Below, in pieces: positions 53,051 through 63,500 of a DNA stretch of 64,000 nt. Under the pieces are notes generated by a model. It searched no databases, was not told where the DNA came from, and saw only the letters and a program-made list of their open reading frames with translations. Within the stretch, counting starts at the first letter, position 1. Every line of letters begins with the position of its first letter. The stretch comes from Nemertoderma westbladi (taxonomy: Eukaryota; Xenacoelomorpha; Nemertodermatida; Nemertodermatidae): NCBI GenBank assembly GCA_032718475.1, contig JAUCBJ010008638.1:26405-90404 (forward strand), in the 5' to 3' direction. Both the position numbers and the translations under genes were made by a program.

Positions 53051-55183
53051 ATGGCAACACGAAGTCAGACTGGATGCCTCTTCGGCTTTGCTGCGAAACT
53101 GCCTGGCCACCAACTACCTACAAATGGCGATATTCTACGTTACTGCGAATTAGTAAAAATGCAACATCGGGCGGAGCCAAATGGTAGCCATGAAGAACTG
53201 TCGAATCGAGAAATGCAAAAAATTGTAGCAAGTGAAGTTATTGCAATATACGATTTTGCCACAGTTGCACTGCTTTCAACTGAGCTTTGTCATCAAAAGA
53301 TCATCGAGGAGTGGCGCAAAGCACAACGATTGAACAGTGATAAAGCCAAAAAGTGCTTTCCTACAAAACTGGAATCCGCGAAAATTAATTGGGGCAAGCT
53401 CTTTGATGTTGTCGATTACAAGAATTTAAACCCTCTAGAGAAAGATTTCGTGGATGATCAAGGAAGCGATAGAAAAATGTTCATAGAAAAATTAGATAAA
53501 CAAGAGTTCCAGAAACGTAAAAAGTATCTCAAACGAAAGCAGCAGGAGCTTCAGCGTGAAAGAAAGGAGAAAACGAGAAAGCTAGCCCAAAAAGCTGTCT
53601 GCGAATTACCTAGCTCAAGTGAAACTGACTCTTCATCTGATTCATCCGATAGTGATCCGAATTTCAGGGAGAGTGTCTCAACAAGCAGTGCCTACAATAC
53701 CATCCCAATCCCTTGTGTTGCGAGGGAAGCCGATCGAAAGATGGTTTCTGACGAAACAGTTGCTGCTATTGCCACTGCTACTTTGCAGGATGTATTAGGA
53801 GAAGACTTCTCCAGAGACATCGTTATTGACCCACTGAAAGTGAGACGTAGCCGGGTCAAGAGGCGTACTGGATTGAAACCAACCCATCATGACATAAATA
53901 ATTTGATATCGCTCTATTTCGATGGGAGAAAGGATGAATCATATGTCTTCGATGACTACCACCACAGGAGAAAAATAAAAGAAGACCATTACGTATTGAT
54001 GACACAACCTGGTGACATTTACATTTCTCATGTCACAACACCAAGTGGTCGTTCAATTGACATTTTAAAATCTATAATTGACGAGAATATCAACATGGAT
54101 GGAATTCGAGTAATAGGTTGTGATGGGACAGCAGTGAACACTGGGAATCGTAATGGAGTATTTGCTAGAATTGAAGATCATATCCAGCATGAAGTTCAGT
54201 GGAATATATGTATGCTGCACATTAACGAGTTACCGTTGCGGCATCTATTTGAAATATATGGAAAGACATCTGGTCCAGAAACATTCAGTGGTGAAATTGG
54301 TGATATTCTTGGGTCAAACCTTACAACCTTGGAGATCGCATTGTTTGATAAAATTGAAACTCCCCATTTGGCAACATTGGATAATTCAAAGGACCTAAGC
54401 ACAGACCAGATGTATCTTTTGGAAATCTGTCATGCGATCAGTTCTGGGGAGTGCCCTGAAACACTCTTACACCGAGATCCTGGGAAATGTAGTCATTCAC
54501 GATGGCTCACAGGATCAAATCGAATGTGCCGCTACTATGTTAGTCAAACACATCCAACAGAAGCTGTTAAGACATTGACTCGATTCATTGTAACAGTATA
54601 TGGGCCTGTATGGTTTGCCACTAAGATGGCTACAGATATCAGTGATGCTCCACCAGTACTTTTCCTTATGATAAAACTCAGTCGTGAACTTGAACCAGCA
54701 GAAGTGCAGTCTGTCATCAACAAATCGATAAAGCAAAATTGCTATGCAGCTCACCCCGAAAACTTGCTATATGCCATGTTTCACGACAATAGACCTGCAA
54801 TTCGCGAGCTAGCTGTTAGGCGAATTCTGAAGGCACGAAAGGTTTCATCTACAGAAATACGAAAATTCCATCGCCCTGCTAATCAACTTAACCTTAATGC
54901 TACAGATTATATTCATATGATCGACTGGATGCACATTGACGTTACTGAACCACCATTATTAGCATCTAAGAGTGAGGATCAACTTTGGGATGCTATAAAG
55001 TCAGTCCCAGTAAAGTCGTCGTACACACCACAGACTCAAGCCGTTGAAAGAATGATTCGTGTAGTAGCTGAGGTCATCCTCAAAACTGTCGGAAAGGAGA
55101 AAAGGGACTCTATGATTCATTCTATCTTAGATGCAAGGAAGCAGCGCCCTATGTTTGAATCAAAGAAAGATTATGTTGTTTAG
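53051..55183 (+). CDS. Intact transposase-like protein of a widespread metazoan family
   Basis: 710 uninterrupted codons from ATG at 53051. Residues 1-140 form a conserved N-terminus, followed by a basic coiled coil (about 150-185) and a Ser/Asp-rich linker. The core resembles an RNase-H-like transposase fold: VIGCDGTAVNTG (a candidate first catalytic Asp), ICMLHINELPLRHLF (a C-x2-H-x2-N pattern as in hAT proteins), HSRWLTGSNR and a later STDQ block. The family is widespread in invertebrates under uncharacterised names. The hAT relationship is inference from these motifs. No introns, no obvious terminal inverted repeats or target duplication around it, so it is either a very young copy whose ends I missed or a retained host gene. 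Confidence 0.7.
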   Translation: MATRSQTGCLFGFAAKLPGHQLPTNGDILRYCELVKMQHRAEPNGSHEELSNREMQKIVASEVIAIYDFATVALLSTELCHQKIIEEWRKAQRLNSDKAKKCFPTKLESAKINWGKLFDVVDYKNLNPLEKDFVDDQGSDRKMFIEKLDKQEFQKRKKYLKRKQQELQRERKEKTRKLAQKAVCELPSSSETDSSSDSSDSDPNFRESVSTSSAYNTIPIPCVAREADRKMVSDETVAAIATATLQDVLGEDFSRDIVIDPLKVRRSRVKRRTGLKPTHHDINNLISLYFDGRKDESYVFDDYHHRRKIKEDHYVLMTQPGDIYISHVTTPSGRSIDILKSIIDENINMDGIRVIGCDGTAVNTGNRNGVFARIEDHIQHEVQWNICMLHINELPLRHLFEIYGKTSGPETFSGEIGDILGSNLTTLEIALFDKIETPHLATLDNSKDLSTDQMYLLEICHAISSGECPETLLHRDPGKCSHSRWLTGSNRMCRYYVSQTHPTEAVKTLTRFIVTVYGPVWFATKMATDISDAPPVLFLMIKLSRELEPAEVQSVINKSIKQNCYAAHPENLLYAMFHDNRPAIRELAVRRILKARKVSSTEIRKFHRPANQLNLNATDYIHMIDWMHIDVTEPPLLASKSEDQLWDAIKSVPVKSSYTPQTQAVERMIRVVAEVILKTVGKEKRDSMIHSILDARKQRPMFESKKDYVV

Positions 55184-55719
55184 TTTAACATACAGGTTTG
55201 GTTTGAACTCATTAAATTTCAATTGTGTTCAGTTTTCACTGTAGCCTACCGGTTGAATATAATTTACCGTGCAGTAGAAAATTGTATTTTTCCATAACAC
55301 CTGGGGTAAGTGGTTAGGGTCACACTATCAGGATAGGGACACAATTGAAATTTTGACACTTTATTTAGTATGGCAAGCCTCAACTAAATACCAATTTATG
55401 GAACAATCCCACTATTTTGTGTAAAAATCGACTCTCCCTAGTGTACATCAACAACATAAACATATCAGTGGGATATAGATACAATACAGTTAGTGTACAA
55501 ATTATAACCTGTGAAAAGACAGGTTACGCGAAATTTGTTGCAATAAGATGCGAACTTTGTTACTAAGATGTGAAAATTGGAATTTTGTTCCAATTTTGTA
55601 CAACACTCATGCAGATTGCTGAAATTAACTTGTATGCCGTCAACTTACTATGATTTCTTCATAAGTAACGAGTTCACGATTGTAAATGAGACACTTATGT
55701 TGACGGATTTAGAGACCTG
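55184..55719 (+). other. 3' flank and intergenic DNA
   Basis: An ATTAAA signal is present about 30 bp after the ORF stop (near 55212). Beyond it nothing is recognised until the fibrinogen-domain relic. Confidence 0.4.
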
Positions 55720-55915
55720 AATTCAAATTTCTGGTTGGGGTTGCACAATATTTACAAGCTTAGTAATAATGGCAAGGTGAAGTTCATAGTCGATAATGAT
55801 GGATATCCCTATGACGACTGCGCCAGACTATGTAAACGAGGATGGTGGTAGACAGACACTGCGGGGACAGCAACTTGAACGGAATCTTCGGTAATGTGAA
55901 TAGGAAAGGTCCTTA
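55720..55915 (+). pseudogene. Decayed fibrinogen-domain fragment
   Basis: The plus-strand frame from 55720 reads NSNFWLGLHNIYKLSNNGK, the start of the fibrinogen-domain FWLGL block. After an internal loss of about 45 codons it reads DNDGYPYDDCARLCKRGWW, then hits TAG (55849-55851). In another frame DSNLNGIFGNVNRKGPY follows, the calcium/ligand-pocket end (N-L-N-G). It aligns with residues 297-402 of the protein at 48073-49380 but is clearly a different, older paralogue. One stop, one frameshift and one deletion mark it as dead. Confidence 0.75.
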
Positions 55916-56439
55916 TTAGTTAGAAAATAACAGACCGGCTACTCGAGTTGAAATTAATATTTTGATTTAGTAAAACTGTAGGATTTATATAAATTAGTAA
56001 AGAATTTCAATAGTGTCAATTTGGCCAAACTATTATTTTTAATGCTCCTCTGGTGTTTGGCAGGTGTGAAGTTCCCTGTTTCTATTATTGGAAGCATCTA
56101 TTGGTTCTTATATATATTTTGTTATTTTATTTAATTTTGTTTAGATGGGAGAATCAGCACAACCCAGATATCGCATTTACATTTTGTCAGGTAAGTCTTG
56201 ATTGTTGCTGTTGTGAGCATTTATATTTCTCTTGGCTGTCTTCATTAGCTTTCGCATCCTTGTTGATGTTTTCGGTTGTTTGTTGTTCAGTTTTTACATT
56301 ATGTGTAAGAAATCTTAAGAAAGAAGAAATCTTAATCTTTTGCTTTTGTTTTTATTAGTATAAATTCAAATTCTTCCATTAGATCTAATAGTAAGCACCC
56401 ATTTCTGTGTTATAGGTGAACCAATTTTGGTCACACACC
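55916..56439 (+). other. Intergenic DNA
   Basis: T-rich DNA with short open frames that lack any recognisable domain. Confidence 0.4.
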
Positions 56440-56790
56440 AGCAATGATTTATAAGTCCAGTGATATCTTTATACAACTTGACTCTTATTTTGGCTCTGAT
56501 GCATTGGTTGGACTGTAGCAACATATTACTGTTGGCTTGAGATTCCCATCAAAAGTTACAATCATGACCCTGTAACGTTTGTTTATAGATTCGATGTTAT
56601 TTAGAGTCTGTAAGTGGGTTTAGAAGAAATCCTGCTCCACCAATTGATGCTGAATTTCTTTCCACTGAGCTTTTTACAAAAGTCCATCAATTGTCAATGT
56701 CATTGTACTTGATGGCAGTGTCTTCATGACAAATCCGATAATCTTTGATACAAAAGATGTCGATGTTCCTTTACCAGAGCTACTGTGCAA
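56440..56790 (-). pseudogene. Relic of a non-LTR retrotransposon endonuclease (RTE/CR1-like)
   Basis: Minus-strand reading from about 56765: DIFCIKDYRICHEDTAIKY, then SIGGAGFLLNP (56621-56644), then after a frameshift and stop RVMIVTFDGN...CYSPTNASEP (CYSPTN at 56503-56520). This is the order of the N-terminal half of an AP-like endonuclease domain (I-x-E-H-R position, GG-x-G-x-L-L, CYSPTN). The usual Glu of QEHR is changed (KDYR). No RT follows. Confidence 0.65.
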
Positions 56791-57279
56791 TGCCACCCTG
56801 TTTAATTTGTGTTTTCAGAGTGAGTGCATTCACTGCAGCACAAAAGACTTCGTGTCTTCTTACATTTCAACAAGTTGGTTCTTCTTTCTTCTCTGTCTTC
56901 TGTTCCAGTAGCCAATTTTTCGTCCCTATCCTGGTGTTCCACTGAGGGACGCGGTCATTGTTGACCCGGGCAGGCTACGACCGAGCCTGTATTTCTTCTA
57001 GAGGGTTCCCATCCCGAGGGTTACCTAACATACTGATAGTGGAGCATCCTTTATAGTATTATAAGGGGGCCATGCATTACTATAGTAGTATAGTTGCATA
57101 TAAAATTATTTATTTAACATTTTCATTATTTTTTATTACTTATTTTGTAGTATGAATTCCAACTGAATTGCAGAAGTGCAAGTGCTGATACTGTACCAAC
57201 TACAGTATTCCTTAATATAATCATATATTATAACGGTAGTTATAATAATATAATAATAATATAATTATTGATGAATTAT
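56791..57279 (+). other. Intergenic DNA left of the second BEL element
   Basis: Includes a GC-richer stretch (56940-57030) with TTGACCCGGGCAGG and GGGTTCCCATCCCGAGGGTT, perhaps the end of an old element. The rest is AT-rich. Confidence 0.4.
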
Positions 57280-57403
57280 TTCACTATAAGGTAGCATTTG
57301 TAGTTTAACTTTAGCGTAAAAACTTTGAAAATCCGACGTATTTTGATTAAGTTACAGTAATGTAATATGCCTATTTATATTTGTACACATAAAACCTTAG
57401 GTA

Positions 57404-57480
57404 CTCTCGTGGCGTAGTGGTCAGATGGTTAAGGCGTTGGTTACATTACATAGGTTACGAGTTCGAATCCCAGTCGGGAA
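57404..57480 (+). promoter_or_regulatory. tRNA-like A/B-box segment in the second BEL LTR
   Basis: TGGCGTAGTGGTCAGATGG followed by TTAAGGCGTTGG and, about 18 nt on, GAGTTCGAATCCC, a full B box. TCAG..GGTTAAG.CGTTGG and GAGTTCGAATCC.AGT are shared with the LTR of the first element in the same order, spacing and relative place. The cloverleaf stems are not complementary, so a real tRNA is unlikely. Confidence 0.6.
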
Positions 57481-59184
57481 ATTTGTATTTTGGGGCCATT
57501 TATTTTCGTTTAGGTGCTAATTGGTAGGCCAATGAGAGGCGTACAACGTAGCGGATAATGAGCCAGGCCAATCATAGGGCATAAATTACCTTATTGCTCA
57601 AATGTGAGGCAGTGGAAAATTCTGTTAGGATTCCATGTCCCAGATTTAGTGTAAGGGCCGTACTGCGTTAAACGATGAGCTGGGCCAATCATAGGGCACG
57701 AAACACTTTATGGTTCAAATGTGAAGCTGTGGAAAATTCTGTTTGGTTTCCATGTGCAATTTCTAGTATAAAAGGCCGGTTTGCCTTCGGTTATCACTTC
57801 TATTATCGCTAGTACCACACTTCGTTATGATTTCGTATAACGTTACTCTGTCATTTTATTCTTGTAAAAATTAGTAAATTCGGTTTCTTGTTGAAACTTG
57901 TTTGATAAATCCTTTTGTAAAACTGTAAATATACTGCAATTTCCTGACATGTTTTCTTTTGGTCCAACTTTGGGACAGCCAAACATCAGGGAGATGGCAG
58001 CCTAGATCGTTAGGCCGTAAGCAACGCAGGGAAGAGATGTCCACAACACGCTAGCGCCCACATTGGATCGACCGCGCACCCCCTTTGCCCTTCGAAATAC
58101 TCCACTTGCTATGCAGCGCCCGCTTTGTGAGAAGGTAAGACTTTGTTCGACGCCCTTGCCCGCCGTAAGACCTATAGATCAGGGTAAGCGTGACACCGTA
58201 CTGGACGCCGCAAATTTAGGATCAAATAATTATATCCAGACAACCCCCCCTTTCTTGTCAGTCCTACGAACCCCTGGGTTAACCTGTACTTCCTACAGGT
58301 GCGAACTATTGCTATTCGTCAGTACGCGAGTACACATTAGGTACGGACAGCATATGTTCCATAATTTAGTGATTCATAGTATTGACCGTTTGGTACCGGT
58401 TCGCTTTGTAGAACGTACATTAGTACCCCCCCCCCCCTGTCTGGAGTTAGCTATTTGATCAGGCAAGGAGTATTTCTGCTACCGGCACACTGCTTGGCCT
58501 AGGGAGGTTTATTAATATCCTACCGCGCCTTGCCACGTACTGATAGGTATTGCTGCTAACTACCGCAGCAACAAAGTTCTAGAATTAAATTAGTATACCA
58601 GATCAGCTAACGTACGGTAGCGATTAACCCCTATTCTCATCTTACAACCAGAATCTGGTATTAGTGCCGATCACGGGTTTAGTTACTAACACTGTGGTTG
58701 CCCATTGGGTTGTGAATAGGAAGGAGAGAGCTTTGACGTCATTCGTGAGTATAAAGTTCTACAAACGCGACTAGTTTATTTTAGTAGCTAGCGCACGGTA
58801 TCATTTAGTCAGAAAATCACTAAAACCTAGTAAAAGGAATTACCCGAAATTGTTTTATTTGTAACACACCCACACACACACGCCCTAAAACATATCGCCC
58901 TTAAAGTTCTACTAGCTATAGCGTACTATACATTACGTTAGGTGGAAATTATTTGTATTTGTAAAATTAGGATCTGATTTGATTGCGGCAAGATAAGGAG
59001 TATTTCACTTTCGTTATTAAACTGTTGTTTGTCTGGACAACGGTATTGTTACATTTAGGCCTGACCTTTTAGACTGATTTCGTACAGGGGGATCAGTTAT
59101 TGTTACATTTAGGCACGACCCTTTTTCGACTGATTCAGGACTGTCAGTGTTGTTACGCTAGGCTGTTAACCCACTAGCTCGTAT

Positions 59185-59212
59185 ATAACCCATATAAATC
59201 ACACCGCGGCAA
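59185..59212 (+). promoter_or_regulatory. Core promoter (TATA) of the second BEL LTR
   Basis: CATATAAATCACACCGCGGC, identical to the first element's LTR; TATA at 59192-59199. GGATTCGCTGCGCGGGG follows at about 59245. Confidence 0.65.
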
Positions 59213-59450
59213 GTTACTGTATTTAGGACTGTCAGTGATAGTTAGGATTCGCTGCGCGGGGATTGTTTTCCCGTGAGTTTGGTCTGTTACGGTAACTGTA
59301 CATCTGCCTCACCGGTTAGAGGACAGGTATCCTTCTGTCTAGTACGTAGGCATTCGACCCGCTCACGTACATAGAATAGATACAAGGCTCTGTTCCTCGC
59401 CAGTAGTCGTTTGTGTACTATATCTGTTTGTTTAGATATCCTGGACTGGG

Positions 59451-60591
59451 ATTTGTTGTCAGATACTGTACAAGCCCGTATACATTACTAGAGTCTCATA
59501 GTAAGATACATCGTTACTAGGATCTGGTAAGCGGTATACTACTGGACCCTTACAGTAGGAAGTATTATATAAATTAGTGTATAGTATTTCTACCATAGTG
59601 TATAATATTCCTACCTAACAGTAGGAAGTATATTATACAAATTCTGAAATTAGTGTATAGTACTTCTATCGTAGTGTAAATATTCCTACCTCAGTAGGAA
59701 GTATTATTTCCTTTAGTTTAGAATTGTTAGCTATTGAAAGTAGGAGATATTTAAAATTTAAGGTTAGTAAATTTAGTAATTTAGAACGTCCCCTGCTTCA
59801 GTAGGCTTTTAGGGTAGCTAGTACTTTCGTATTTAATCTTTGACTAGCTAACAGTTAGTTTGTAGCACTTTGTTTTACGCCGTGTGTGTGCGGTGTTACT
59901 TTTCGGTACTTGAAAAGGTACATAGGGTTTAAAGACCAATTTGTATCGGTACCTAGGAAGATTTTTCGTAAGCGTAGAAGTAAAACTCTCACCTTCGACC
60001 TTTTCAGGACTCAAGGACTCATTTCTGGACCGCTTCGAGGATTAGACCGCTTTTCGCAAAGTTTGGGAGACAATAAATTCGTCCGCGCCGCCGAAAAACG
60101 GAAAGACCCACGTCCGGTTTGTATTTGGGAATTTGTACGACTGGAAGATCAAAGGAACGTAAGTTTTACGACTCGCGTCGTTTAAACTTAAGAAAGCACA
60201 GTAGTACTCAAAATTTGTGGGTTTCACTGTCTATTAGTAGTGTTGTTGGTACATATTTTCCCTTTAGACGTTGCTGTTTGGCCTATTGTTTTACTTGTTG
60301 ATCTACATTTTGTTAACGTATACCGTTATCTCACTTATTCGTACAAATTTAGCCGGTAGGCTAGATTACTACTTATTTTATTATATACCTTTGTTAGTTT
60401 ATTCGTACCGGTTAGGGTATATATATGATATATATATATATCAAGGTAAGTTTGACATTTGTACATTTCGACATTTTGACATTTCGACATTCTGACTTGT
60501 TGATTTATTTGTACCGGTTAGGTAAGTTTGACACTTCAACATTCAGACACTTTGACATTTTATTACCCGTACTTGACGTATATAATAAGAC
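59451..60591 (+). promoter_or_regulatory. Leader of the second BEL element
   Basis: Contains imperfect repeats and inverted repeats around AGTAGGAAGTATTAT / ATTCCTACC (59550-59715). A block conserved with the first element (CACGTCCGGTTTGTATTTGG, 60109-60128) ends in a donor-like AACGTAAGT (GT at 60159). Two GGTAAGTTTGACA donor-like sites lie at about 60445 and 60520, and short GACATTT repeats precede gag. An open 99-codon frame (59886-60185) overlaps the conserved block; the similarity to the first element is stronger in DNA than in protein, so I do not call it a gene. Confidence 0.5.
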
Positions 60592-63500
60592 ATGAGTGAC
60601 ACACCCCATTCGACGAGATACCCACCTACCGACTATGACTCGTGCGACCCGGACAGATCGACAGTAGACGAACCGAGAAGGAGAACCCGAGATTCCACCG
60701 ATGTCACACCGCTTGCGTCACCGGTACCCCGAACGGAAATACCGGAAGCCGCAACGCGTGGCGACGGCAGAATCGAAGATTTCCTTACCGTCCCGCAGAC
60801 TAGATCGCGGGAACCGGACATGGTAAGTTCGACTGGAAGCCAGGAGAACGTTATTAGAAGTATAGGAGGACACATGGCCCAGATTACTCGGAACCTCGGA
60901 GAAGGTTTTCGCGTTTTACGCGAGTTAACCGCCCCGATGTCGAGATACGAGTTCTACACCTTACAGGTAAGAATAGAACGTAGGGTACATGCCTCCGTAG
61001 ATAAACTTAAAGGTTTGCACGAACTTGCAGAGTTGCGTGGCGACAACTTTACTCAGGTAAAGATAGTAGATAAATTGGTAAGTGCGAGAGAAAGCATTAT
61101 CCAGTTTAAGTCGGTAATAAGCTTGGCTCAACAGGAGCAGTTCGACCAACTGCTAGGTGAGTCAGTTTCGGACGCGTTGTTACAACCCGAAGAGGAAGAA
61201 GAACTCTACTGCCTGGACGGAAGGTTGGAAACGCTGACCAATTTTCTTCGTAGATGCGGCGTACCGATCGACGAACCGGAAGTCGAACCGCGAGGGACGA
61301 CGGAAGTTCTCACTACGGAAGGCTCGCGAGCCTACCAACATCCACCACTGGATAGATCGTTCGTTAGCGTACGGAGCGACGTTGGCAACGTTGGCGACGT
61401 TAGTAGAACAGCGTCTGGAATTACTCGACAACAACAGGAGGTTGCACGCCGACAACAAGTCGCCGAGGAAGAAGCGCGACACCAGATGGCACAGATCGCC
61501 ATCGAAGGAGAGAAACAACGAAGAGAAGACGAGGCAAGAATTGCACAACTGAAGGCGCAAGCTGAATTCGAAGCATCAGAAATGCGCAGACTAGAGGAGG
61601 ACTTAGCGCGAGAAGCTGCAGCCGACGAGTTAGCACGTCAGAAAGCAGCATCCGACGTTCGTGCCAAGTTGGAGGCGCGGCAAATAAACGCTCGTTTAGC
61701 TATACAGGAAGCGGAATTAGCGGCACAACAACAGGACGCAGATCGACGCGAAAGGGAGATGCAACTACAGTTCGAATTAAATCGTAGATCGCGCGAGACA
61801 GCGAACGCGCAAGCGGACCTCGAACTCGACGCGAGAGATAGATCTATGAGATCGCGAACTGGACACGACTTGTCTGCCCTGGATCGTATGGAAGCTCGAT
61901 ATCGCGGAATACAGAAGCGGATCGAGGAAGGAAGCGTGGGAGCGATAGATCGAGGAGAGGAGTTCGTCGAGGATTACTGTAAACGTTTTCCCCAAGTTAT
62001 TCCTATGCTCAAACCCACGACTCCGATAAAACCGGTCTTCGTTACGAAACCTAAGGAAATAACGCCAGTGCGTTCGACGCAAGGCAACAGGTTTGTTGTG
62101 ACGGAATTACCGCAACCTAGGGCGACCTCATCGCCAATTTTAGCAGGTAACATAACTAGTCCACCTACAGTAAGTCGTAGTCTACTTGTAGGAAGAGAGG
62201 AACCTGCGTTTATGACCATTAAACAGGTGAGTAAACCATTACAAGTTAAACCTGTGACGTGCTGTGCAAATCCAGTTATTTACAGACCGACTACGAAACC
62301 CGACTATTTCACTCGACCGTTGACACAATGTTCGACGCAACCTACGACTTCGTGGAAGGCTTGCGAGCCTACCGAACTACGGAGGAGGATGGATGTGGGT
62401 AGTACCCACGGGATCGGACAACGTATAGCGAGACCTACGACTTCGTGGAAGGCTTGCGAGCCTACCGAACGACGGAGAGCCGTGGATTCTGGACCACAAC
62501 GGACGAGACCCAGGATAATACGCCGGACACGAACCCGCCAGCCACCTTATCCGGACGACAGCGATTCATCTAGTGACTCGGAGTCGACGGAACGGGAAAT
62601 ATTCCGTACTGGAGCGGCGGAAGATTGCAAACGAGAGGAACGATCGACGAACCCATACATCGACAATCCTCCACGAGAAACACCCCAACAGAAACCCACG
62701 TTGCAACCAGCGGAAGCGATCAGCACCAACAGACTCGCCGAAATAATGCGACCTGTAGCGGACCGACTAGCTCAGATAGAAGAGCGACTCGAAGCGCAAC
62801 CGTCGGATCGATCACGAACCAGCGTGGAGTTGGAACAACCTAGACAACATCGACCACCGAGGAGAGAACAGGAGACTAGACGGACTCCGACACATCGAGA
62901 GGAAGATCCCGTTAATAATTCCTACCGACGAACAACGCGCGGAAGGGAGCGACTGGACGACGCCACCGAACAGGGACGCGGACAGTTGGATTTAGTTAGC
63001 GAGATTGCGAAATTCGCGGCTAGACACGGATTACCGGCACAGCAACCGCCGAAGTTCTCTGGCAACGCGAAACACTGGCGCACACTGGTAGACTACGTAG
63101 AGTCCCAGATCGCTAAGTGTGCTTTCACCTCGACGGAGAAGTTTAACTACTTGCTCCAAGTCCTGTCTGGTGAGCCGAAACGATTAGCGGAAACCTTTAT
63201 TGGTGTTCCCGATGCCTTCGAATTGGCGTACGACCGTTTGTATTCGATTTACGGCGGTAACGTCGCCATGGCTAAATCCATCATAGAAGACCTCTGCAGA
63301 GGAGGCAACATTTCGAGACCGATCGACCTTTTACGACTCGCGGACGAAATAAAGAACGCTATAGGGACTTTACGGTCCATTGGACAACTCGAGTACGCTA
63401 ACGCACCGACGGTTCTCATTCGAATAATCGGTCGACTTCACCATCGACTACGAAGAGAATGGCGACGCATCGAGTACCAGCGCGAAGAGGCCGGAGGGTT

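Larger units (their letters stand above)
57280..59450 (+). repeat. 5' LTR of the second BEL element (approximate ends)
   Basis: Start and end are inferred by comparison with the 1.86 kb LTR of the first element: the tRNA-like segment near the start and the TATA/GCTGCGCGGGGATT block about 260 nt before the end. Within it AGCCAGGCCAATCATAGGGC and GAGCTGGGCCAATCATAGGG (57562, 57680) are parts of a roughly 120 bp direct repeat with CCAAT boxes. A C9-10 run lies near 58427. Confidence 0.6.

Noticed and set aside
57404-57480. A functional tRNA gene
   Set aside because: A and B boxes are good, but the acceptor and T stems do not pair and the anticodon arm is not clear. Called tRNA-like instead.
59886-60185. 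99-codon ORF in the second BEL leader
   Set aside because: DNA conservation with the first element's leader is clear, but the reading frame is not convincingly conserved. A spliced leader or RNA structure explains it better.
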